DNA of 5,910 nt from Clostridium sp. CAG:1193. Its GTDB lineage: Bacteria; Bacillota_I; Bacilli_A; RF39; UBA660. The notes beneath the pieces were generated by a model. The model was given only the letters and a program-made list of their open reading frames with translations. It ran no database searches and was not told where the DNA came from. Position 1 is the stretch's first letter. Every line of letters starts with the position of its first letter. Location of the stretch: positions 1,828 to 7,737 of the forward strand of contig HF990818.1 in the NCBI GenBank assembly GCA_000436255.1, in the 5' to 3' direction. Positions 1 through 5,674 of this stretch are shown here, piece by piece. The position numbers and the translations under genes were made by a program.

Positions 1-27
1 TACTAATTATTCAGAGTAGGTGGTTTT

Positions 28-1194
28 ATGGAAAGGATAATAATGCATATTGATGTCAATAATGCATTTTTATCTTGGACAGCTGTTGATTTGTTAAATA
101 AAGGTTATAAAGTTGACATAAGAAAAGAAGTGTCTGTTATTGGTGGAGATGAAACTAAAAGAAGAGGCATTGTTCTTGCAAAAAGTATTCCTGCAAAAAA
201 AGAAGGAATACAAACTGCAGAAACTCTTTATATTGCAAGAAAAAAGTGTCCAAGATTAAAAATATATTCACCAAATTATGAGCTATATAAAACCATGTCT
301 AATAACCTTTTTTCATATTTAAAAAAATATACTTCTGATATAGAAATTGTATCTATTGATGAGTGCTTCTTAGACTATGGTAAGGTTAAAAGAATTTATG
401 GAGATGAAATAAAGTTTGCATATAAAATTAAAAATGAAATATATAATCTTTATGGTTTTACAGTTAATATAGGTATAGCAAATAATAAATTGTGTGCAAA
501 AATGGCATCTGATTTTACTAAACCAAATAAAGTGCATACGCTATTTAGTAATGAAATAAAAGAAAAAATGTGGCCTCTTTATATAGGGGATTTGTATGGA
601 ATAGGTAAAAAGAGTGCAGAAAAATTAGTAAAAATTGGAATCTGTAAAATAGAAGATTTAGCACTATCTACTAAAGAAAAATTATACCCTTATTTCAAAA
701 ACCAATCTTCATATATGATAAATATAGCAAATGGTATAGATGATAGTGAGGTAATAAGTGAAATATCTAATCCAAAATGTATAAGTGAAACCTATACCCT
801 ACTATATGATTATGATGATATAAATGAAATAAATAAAGAATTAAAAAGAATTACTGAATCTATAACAAATGATTTAAAGAAAACAAAAAGATATACATCA
901 GTTATAGCGGTAATAATAAAGGATAAATATTTTAAAATCAATACCCATCAATTAAAACTTAAAAATGCAACTGATAATAAAGATGAAATATATGAAGTAG
1001 TAAAAAAACTATTTAAAGAGTCTTGGGATGAAACACCAGTAAGATTAATTGGTGTTAGATTAGATTCATTATCAAATAGCAATGATTATCAAATATCGTT
1101 ATTTGAAAACATAGAAGAAAAGGTTAAAGATGAAAAAATTAATAAAACTATAGGCGAATTAAAAAAGAAGTTTGGAGATAATATCATTAAATAG
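28..1194 (+). CDS. dinB: Y-family (DinB/UmuC-like) translesion DNA polymerase
   Basis: A 388-residue Y-family DNA polymerase, expected to copy past damaged template bases in the cytoplasm. The palm motif HIDVNNAF (residues 7-14) supplies the first metal ligand D9, and F14 aligns with the steric-gate Phe of E. coli Pol IV. SIDECFLD (109-116) supplies D111 and E112. GIANNKLCAKMASD (149-162) is the conserved palm/fingers block. A helix-hairpin-helix lies near 184-205 (GDLYGIGKKSAEKL). The C-terminal little-finger domain ends in RLIGVRLDSL (339-348). QISLF (355-359) is a beta-clamp-binding motif, so the protein looks complete and active. The length is slightly above Pol IV (about 350). The HIDVNNAF.SW form is what I recall from a clostridial Y-family subgroup rather than classical Pol IV, so the dinB symbol is a family label. 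AGGTGG (18-23) precedes ATG 28; an in-frame ATG at 43 is possible but less typical. Its promoter and any SOS box would lie left of the window. Confidence 0.93.
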   Translation: MERIIMHIDVNNAFLSWTAVDLLNKGYKVDIRKEVSVIGGDETKRRGIVLAKSIPAKKEGIQTAETLYIARKKCPRLKIYSPNYELYKTMSNNLFSYLKKYTSDIEIVSIDECFLDYGKVKRIYGDEIKFAYKIKNEIYNLYGFTVNIGIANNKLCAKMASDFTKPNKVHTLFSNEIKEKMWPLYIGDLYGIGKKSAEKLVKIGICKIEDLALSTKEKLYPYFKNQSSYMINIANGIDDSEVISEISNPKCISETYTLLYDYDDINEINKELKRITESITNDLKKTKRYTSVIAVIIKDKYFKINTHQLKLKNATDNKDEIYEVVKKLFKESWDETPVRLIGVRLDSLSNSNDYQISLFENIEEKVKDEKINKTIGELKKKFGDNIIK

Positions 1195-1222
1195 ATAACT
1201 ATTAAAAAAATTATGATATAAT
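1192..1222 (+). promoter_or_regulatory. Extended -10 promoter for the prfB operon
   Basis: A perfect TATAAT at 1217-1222 is preceded by TG with one intervening base (TGaTATAAT, 1214-1222), a classical extended -10 for the housekeeping sigma factor. The only -35 candidate is weak: TAGATA at 1192-1197 with a 19-nt spacer, overlapping the stop codon of the polymerase gene. Extended -10 promoters tolerate a poor -35. Initiation would fall near 1229, giving a leader of only about 10 nt. There is no terminator between the polymerase gene and prfB, so read-through could also feed the operon. TATAAT-like strings are common in DNA this AT-rich, so the call rests on the TG extension and the intergenic position. 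Confidence 0.5.
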
Positions 1223-1238
1223 TATTATGAGGTATAGT

Positions 1239-2343
1239 ATGGAAATTAATGAATTAATAAGTAAAATTGAATCTTTAAAAGAAAAAACTTCTTTATTTAG
1301 GAGGTTACTTTGACTACGATAATAAAAAAATAGAACTTAAAAATCTAGAAAGCAAGATAAATAGTCCTGATTTTTGGAATGACCAAGATAATGCGAATGA
1401 GATAATCAATAAATCAAATGCAATTAAAAAAAATATAGAAAAAATAGATTATTTTAATGATAAATTGAATGAACTTGATGAATATATAAATCTTTCAAGG
1501 CAAGAAAACAATAATGACATATTGTCATATGTGCAGGAAGATATAGAAAATCTTGAAAAAGATATAGATGATTTTGAAATATTAACATTATTTAGTAAGG
1601 AATATGACAAAGATAATTGTATATTAGAAATACATAGTGGAGCAGGTGGTACTGAAAGTTGCGATTGGGTTAGTATGCTTTATAGGATGTATATTAGATG
1701 GTGTGATAAACATAATTATAAGTATGAAGTGCTTGATAAAGAACCAGGTGAAGAAGTCGGATTTAAAAGCATATCAATCTTAGTAAAAGGTGAGTATGCA
1801 TATGGTTATTTAAAAAGTGAAAAAGGAATACACCGTATGGTAAGATTATCGCCATTTGATTCAAATAATAGACGACATACTACATTTGCATCTGTAGAAA
1901 TTACACCAGAATTTGATTCTAAAATAGATATAGATATAAAAGACGAAGATTTAAAAATAGATGTATATAGAAGTAGTGGAGCAGGAGGACAGGGAGTAAA
2001 TACAACGGATTCAGCAGTAAGAATTACGCATTTGCCTACTAAAATAGTAGTAACTTGTCAGAATGAAAGAAGCCAGATAAAAAATAAAGAACAGGCTATG
2101 AATATTTTAAGAAATAAGTTATATATGCTTGAGGTAGAAAGAAAAGAAAGTGAATTAGCAAAATTAAAGGGAAGTCATATGAATATAGATTTTGGTTCAC
2201 AAATAAGAAGTTATGTAATGCATCCATATTCAATGGTAAAAGATCATCGTACGAATATTGAAACATCTAATGTAAATGCTGTATTAGATGGGGATATAGA
2301 TATGTTTATATCAGGTTATTTAAAGGAGTGTCATAATGAGTAG
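1239..2343 (+). CDS. prfB: Peptide chain release factor 2 (RF2), programmed +1 frameshift
   Basis: RF2 recognises UGA and UAA in the ribosomal A site and triggers peptide release. The gene is read as join(1239..1310,1312..2343): 24 codons, an in-frame TGA at 1311-1313, then 343 codons after a +1 shift, giving 367 residues against 365 in E. coli. The first part reads MEINELISKIES..., similar to Bacillus RF2, and the shifted frame resumes DYDNKK. HSGAGGTE (132-139) marks the PCRF domain. SPF (204-206) is the RF2-type stop-codon reader. GGQ (249-251) is the catalytic loop that PrmC-type enzymes methylate on Gln. The residue matching E. coli 246 is Ser, as in many bacteria. The start at 1239 is set by GAGG at 1229-1232; an in-frame ATG at 1227 has no ribosome site. 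A gene caller that ignores the shift would start at TTG 1465 and lose 75 residues. The gene ends in TAG, read by RF1 rather than by RF2 itself. Confidence 0.97.
1299..1314 (+). promoter_or_regulatory. RF2 programmed +1 ribosomal frameshift signal
   Basis: AGGAGG (1299-1304), TTA, then CTT TGA C (1308-1314). An internal Shine-Dalgarno sequence sits three bases before the slippery Leu codon CTT, followed by the poorly terminating stop context TGA-C. The layout and spacing match the E. coli prfB site (AGGGGG-TAT-CTT-TGA-C). In the established mechanism, low RF2 leaves UGA unread, the peptidyl-tRNA slips one base forward on CUU to UUU, and translation continues at GAC (1312). Ample RF2 terminates at codon 25. 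Protein homology before and after the site, with no other defect in the gene, rules out a sequencing error. Confidence 0.97.
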
Positions 2344-3172
2344 TAAAGTAAAAGAAGAAATCAAAAGATATTTAACTTTAATAGTAGGATTGTTCTTATA
2401 TGCTTTTGCATACAATTTATTTTTAAAAACCAATAACTTAGTTACTGGAGATGTAGACGGAATAGCAACTATATTTAAATCAACTATAAATCCAAATTTA
2501 TTAATTGCAATATTATGTATATTACTTCTTATTATAAGTTTTCCTCTTCTTGGTGTTAAAACAAGTATGGGTTCGGTAATAGGTACTATATTGTTTCCAA
2601 TATTTGTAATACTTACAAGTAATGTAGCAGATATAATAAAAATAGATTCAAGTGATTTACTCTTAATTGCAATAGTAGCAGGAGTAATAAGAGGAATTGG
2701 TTATGGACTTACATTTAAAATGGGATTTACTACTGGTGGAACTGATATTCTAAATCAAATAGTCGCTAAATATTTTAAAATGTCAGTAGGGAATGCAATG
2801 ATAATAGTAGATGGAAGTATAGTAGTAATAGGTGGATTTGTTTATGGATGGACTAATATGCTTTATGCTTTAATAGTACTTTATATATTAAGTGTAATAA
2901 CTGATAAAATAATGCTTGGAATATCAAAAAGTAAGGCATTTTATATAATAACGAGTGAAGAAGATAAAGTAAAAGATTATATAATGAACACTCTAAATCA
3001 TGGAGTTACAATATTTCCAGTAAAAGGAGGATATACAAAAGAAAGAGAAAAAATGTTAATGTGCGTAATACCTACAAGAGAATATTATAAATTAAAAGAA
3101 GGGATAAGCAAAATAGATGGTGAAGCTTTCTTTGTTATAACAGATGCTTACGAGGTAAGAGGCGGTGCATAA
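2336..3172 (+). CDS. YitT family membrane protein (DUF161/DUF2179), copy 1
   Basis: A 278-residue integral membrane protein of the YitT family, function unknown. The N-terminal two thirds (DUF161) holds about six hydrophobic segments, near residues 12-31, 53-72, 78-96, 107-126, 153-172 and 173-190. GFTTGGTD (130-137) is the conserved family block. The C-terminal part (about 199-275) is the soluble DUF2179 domain, with FYIIT (202-206), GGYT (231-234) and LMCVIPT (241-247). The ATG overlaps the end of prfB by 8 nt and is preceded by a strong AAGGAG (2323-2328) at 7 nt, indicating translational coupling. B. subtilis yvjA, of the same family, also follows prfB, so this may be its counterpart. One oddity is that the first-loop block usually seen as GG.xG is GDVDG (38-42) here. 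Family assignment is secure; the substrate is unknown. Confidence 0.92.
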   Translation: MSSKVKEEIKRYLTLIVGLFLYAFAYNLFLKTNNLVTGDVDGIATIFKSTINPNLLIAILCILLLIISFPLLGVKTSMGSVIGTILFPIFVILTSNVADIIKIDSSDLLLIAIVAGVIRGIGYGLTFKMGFTTGGTDILNQIVAKYFKMSVGNAMIIVDGSIVVIGGFVYGWTNMLYALIVLYILSVITDKIMLGISKSKAFYIITSEEDKVKDYIMNTLNHGVTIFPVKGGYTKEREKMLMCVIPTREYYKLKEGISKIDGEAFFVITDAYEVRGGA

Positions 3173-4010
3173 GATTCGTAAATATTTTGAATTAATTGTA
3201 GGTATGTTTATTATTGCTCTTGCATTCAATTTATTTATAAATCCACTTAAAGTAGCAGTGGGTGGTACAAATGGTCTTGCAATAATAATAAATGAAGTAT
3301 TTGGTATTAATACAACTTTATTTATAAAAATATTTTATTTCGCATCTCTTTTATTAAATTTAATTGTTTTTGGAGTAGATGAAACAAAAAAAGTACTATT
3401 AGGATCTATTGTATATCCGTTATTAGTTGGATTACTTGATAATGTGACAAGTTACATAGTGCTTGATTATAGTAATAAATTACTTATGTATTTAGTTTCT
3501 GCTGTTCTTTTAGGCGTAGGGAATGGATTAGTTTATAAAAATGGATATTTAACTGGTGGTACAGATGTAATTAAAAAAATTATAAATGAAAAAATGAAAA
3601 TACCTATGGGAACTGCTGTATTCATATTCGATGGAGTAGTTGTATTACTTGGGGGAATAATTTTTGGTTTAGAAAGTGTTTTATATGCTATAATTATATT
3701 ATATATTTCAAGTAAGATAACAGATAGAGTAATACTTGGAATATCAAAAGAAAAAATGTTTTACATAATGACACAGAAACCGGATGAAGTAAGAAGTTGT
3801 ATAATTAAAGAATTAGCATCAGGAGTTACAGAACTTGATGCAGTAGGCGGATATACAGATAATAAAAATCATATATTAATGTGTGTAATACCTACAAAAG
3901 ATTATTTAAAATTAGAAAGAAAAGTAACGGAAATAGATAAAGATGCATTTTTCTTAATAACGGATTCTTATCATATGTATCATGGGAAGGTGAAGTATGG
4001 AGTTAATTAG
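3165..4010 (+). CDS. YitT family membrane protein (DUF161/DUF2179), copy 2
   Basis: A 281-residue paralogue of the preceding gene with the same architecture: about six hydrophobic segments (near 10-27, 52-70, 78-95, 106-123, 150-168, 170-184) and a C-terminal DUF2179 domain (about 195-270). The first loop is canonical (GGTNG, 33-37) and the second block is GYLTGGTD (127-134). The tail matches copy 1 closely: LGISK.K.FYI, LMCVIPT..Y.KL and AFF.ITD.Y are shared. The start is GTG at 3165, overlapping the end of copy 1 by 8 nt. GAGGT (3152-3156) lies 8-9 nt upstream, and the next residues HKIRKYFELIVG align with RYLTLIVG of copy 1, supporting this start. Transport substrate and role are unknown. 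Adjacent paralogues suggest a tandem duplication and possibly a hetero-oligomer, which is inference. Confidence 0.92.
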   Translation: MHKIRKYFELIVGMFIIALAFNLFINPLKVAVGGTNGLAIIINEVFGINTTLFIKIFYFASLLLNLIVFGVDETKKVLLGSIVYPLLVGLLDNVTSYIVLDYSNKLLMYLVSAVLLGVGNGLVYKNGYLTGGTDVIKKIINEKMKIPMGTAVFIFDGVVVLLGGIIFGLESVLYAIIILYISSKITDRVILGISKEKMFYIMTQKPDEVRSCIIKELASGVTELDAVGGYTDNKNHILMCVIPTKDYLKLERKVTEIDKDAFFLITDSYHMYHGKVKYGVN

Positions 4011-4692
4011 AGTTACAGATTTAGAAAAAAAATACAAAACTGGTGTAACTGCAATATATGATCTTGATTTAAAAGTGAAAAAAGGAGATTTTGTATTTGT
4101 AATAGGGGCTTCTGGTAGTGGTAAATCAACGCTTATAAAAATGCTTTATAGGGAAGAAAAACCTACAAAAGGAAGTATATTAATAGGTGGAATAGATGTT
4201 GCGAAATTAAGAAATAGAAAGGTATATAAATTAAGAAGAAAGTTAGGTATAGTATTTCAAGATTTTAAATTATTACCTAAGTTAACAGTATATGAAAATG
4301 TTGCTTTTGCACTTGAAATACTTGGTATGCCAAACAGTGAAATAAGGAAAAAGACGTTAAAGTCTCTTGAGTTAGTTGGGCTTAAAAATAAAGCAAAAAA
4401 TTATCCGGATCAATTATCAGGAGGAGAACAGCAAAGAGTAGCAATTGCAAGAGCTATAGTAAATGGTCCAAAGTTATTGCTTTGTGATGAACCGACTGGG
4501 AACTTAGATCCAGAAACAAGTTGGGAAATAATGAAAGTTCTAGAAGAAATTAATAATATGGGTACTACTATTATAATGGCTACTCATGATAAAGAAATGG
4601 TTGATAGAATGAAAAAAAGAGTTATAGTTATTGAGGCTGGTAAATTAAAATATGATTATGAGAAAGGAACATATTCACATGAAAACGCTTAG
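3997..4692 (+). CDS. ftsE: Cell division ATP-binding protein FtsE
   Basis: A 231-residue ABC ATPase, the cytoplasmic subunit of the FtsEX complex. It shows Walker A GASGSGKST (37-45), Q-loop Q88 in VFQDFKLL, signature LSGGEQQR (140-147), Walker B LLLCDE (160-165, with catalytic E165), D-loop NLD (169-171) and H-loop H197 (ATHD). The FQDFKLLP wording and the adjacent ftsX separate it from the closely related LolD/MacB ATPases. ATP hydrolysis by FtsE is transmitted through FtsX to activate peptidoglycan hydrolases outside the membrane. The ATG overlaps the end of YitT copy 2 by 14 nt; AAGG (3987-3990) lies 6 nt upstream. All nucleotide-binding residues are present and the length is normal for the family (about 220-230). 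Confidence 0.96.
   Translation: MELIRVTDLEKKYKTGVTAIYDLDLKVKKGDFVFVIGASGSGKSTLIKMLYREEKPTKGSILIGGIDVAKLRNRKVYKLRRKLGIVFQDFKLLPKLTVYENVAFALEILGMPNSEIRKKTLKSLELVGLKNKAKNYPDQLSGGEQQRVAIARAIVNGPKLLLCDEPTGNLDPETSWEIMKVLEEINNMGTTIIMATHDKEMVDRMKKRVIVIEAGKLKYDYEKGTYSHENA
4663..4681 (+). promoter_or_regulatory. Ribosome binding site that decides the ftsX start
   Basis: AAAGGA at 4663-4668 lies 10 nt before ATG 4679 and inside the 3' end of ftsE. The earlier in-frame ATG at 4652 is preceded only by A/T-rich sequence with no purine-rich match to the 16S rRNA tail. The spacing is slightly long, so a weaker, coupling-dependent initiation is plausible. Confidence 0.6.
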
Positions 4693-5578
4693 AATAATAG
4701 GAAGAAGTATAAGAGATGCATTTAAAAGTGTATTTAGAAACTTTTCACTTAGTATAGCTTCAATCTCATGTATAACTATAACATTATTAATAGTATCTAT
4801 TTCAATGATACTTTCTTACAATACAGAAAATATAGCAACGCTAATAAAAAAAGATTTCACAGTAGTAGTATTTGTTAAAAATGATGCTACAGAAAGTGAA
4901 GTAAATAAAATAGAAGAAAAAATAAAAATTATGGATAATATAGATACATATATTTATGAATCTAAAAAAGAAGTGGCTGAAAAAATGAAACAAACATCAC
5001 CCATATTTAAAGTAATAATAGATGGGTGGAGTGATGATGAAAACCCACTTACAGATACATTTTCAATAAAAGTTAAAGATGTAGAAAGTATTGGAAAAAC
5101 AGCACACGAACTTGAAAAAATAGATAAGGTTGAATTAGTACAATATGGAGAAGGTATAGTTGAACAATTATTATCAATATTAAAAGTAATAGAAAAATTC
5201 TTAATAGGAATAGTAGTAGCATTAGTATTAGTTACAATATTTTTAGTAAGTAATACAATAAAATTAACAATATTCTCAAGAAGAAAAGAAATAGAAATAA
5301 TGAGATTAGTAGGAGCATCAAATGCAAATATAAAATTACCATTTGTTGTAGAAGGATTATTCTTAGGATTTTTAGGATCACTGATACCTATAATAGCAAG
5401 TGTATATGGATATAATGCTTTATACAATTATATGAGTATTAACTCAATATCTCCATTCTTAAAACTAGTTCCGCCAACACCATTTATATTTATGATATCA
5501 CTAATACTGCTTTTAATAGGTATATTAGTAGGTATGTTTGGAAGTGCTGGTTCAGTAAGAAAATACTTAAAAATATAA
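4679..5578 (+). CDS. ftsX: Cell division membrane protein FtsX
   Basis: A 299-residue FtsX, the membrane subunit paired with FtsE. It has four membrane segments in the family layout: about 27-47, 175-197, 222-243 and 268-289. A large extracytoplasmic domain lies between the first two, containing the conserved NPLTDTFSIKV (122-132). The cytoplasmic loop carries the family motif RRKEIEIMRLVGAS (201-214). The extracytoplasmic domain normally contacts wall hydrolases or their activators; none is encoded in this window. The frame is open from ATG 4652 (308 residues), but that codon has no ribosome site. ATG 4679 has AAAGGA (4663-4668) upstream, and its protein begins MKTLRIIGRSIRDAFKS, like other FtsX N-termini. 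The chosen start overlaps ftsE by 14 nt. This is the last gene of the operon. Confidence 0.95.
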   Translation: MKTLRIIGRSIRDAFKSVFRNFSLSIASISCITITLLIVSISMILSYNTENIATLIKKDFTVVVFVKNDATESEVNKIEEKIKIMDNIDTYIYESKKEVAEKMKQTSPIFKVIIDGWSDDENPLTDTFSIKVKDVESIGKTAHELEKIDKVELVQYGEGIVEQLLSILKVIEKFLIGIVVALVLVTIFLVSNTIKLTIFSRRKEIEIMRLVGASNANIKLPFVVEGLFLGFLGSLIPIIASVYGYNALYNYMSINSISPFLKLVPPTPFIFMISLILLLIGILVGMFGSAGSVRKYLKI

Positions 5579-5646
5579 AAATGCTTTAAACATTGGTTGA
5601 TTGCTAAATAGGGTGTAAAGACAAATAAGTGATAATTAATTTTATG
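5579..5646 (+). other. 3' untranslated region of the prfB-ftsX operon
   Basis: These 68 nt separate the ftsX stop from the terminator stem. No reading frame with a ribosome site is present. AAATAAG at 5623-5629 is complementary to CTTATTT at 5675-5681, beyond the terminator stem, so the terminator could sit inside a longer, interrupted outer helix. That pairing is short and A/T-only apart from one G-C pair, so it may be chance. Confidence 0.4.
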
Positions 5647-5674
5647 AGGCTAACGCGAAAGCGTTGGCCTTTTT
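5647..5674 (+). terminator. Intrinsic terminator after ftsX
   Basis: A 10-bp stem AGGCTAACGC / GCGTTGGCCT (5647-5656 with 5661-5670, one internal U-G pair) closes a GAAA tetraloop (5657-5660). It runs straight into a T-tract (TTTTT, 5670-5674, then CTTATTT). This GC-rich block stands out sharply from its AT-rich surroundings. On the minus strand the hairpin is followed by CATAAAATT, with no T-run, so it works for the rightward operon only. Confidence 0.9.

Noticed and set aside
1..27. End of an upstream gene or SOS operator before the polymerase gene
   Set aside because: Only 27 nt are available. Stops occur at 4-6 and 17-19 in two frames, but no coding signal or LexA-like palindrome can be judged.
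1227..1241. Upstream in-frame ATG 1227 as the prfB start
   Set aside because: It lies in the predicted initiation region with no ribosome site. ATG 1239 has GAGG at 6 nt and gives the MEINEL start seen in RF2 relatives.
1239..1313. prfB as a pseudogene broken by a TGA, or a separate 24-residue peptide gene
   Set aside because: The slippery CTT TGA C with AGGAGG at the exact conserved spacing, and RF2 homology on both sides in the expected frames, identify programmed frameshifting.
4652..4678. ATG 4652 as the ftsX start
   Set aside because: It has no ribosome site, and the extra nine residues (MIMRKEHIH) are not typical of FtsX. ATG 4679 with AAAGGA upstream fits better.
4954..5427. 157-codon open frame on the minus strand inside ftsX
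   Set aside because: It lies fully antisense to a well-supported ftsX. Its translation is Ser/Thr/Asn/Ile-rich with no motif, and it arises because the ATA- and GAA-rich codons of ftsX rarely give stops on the opposite strand.
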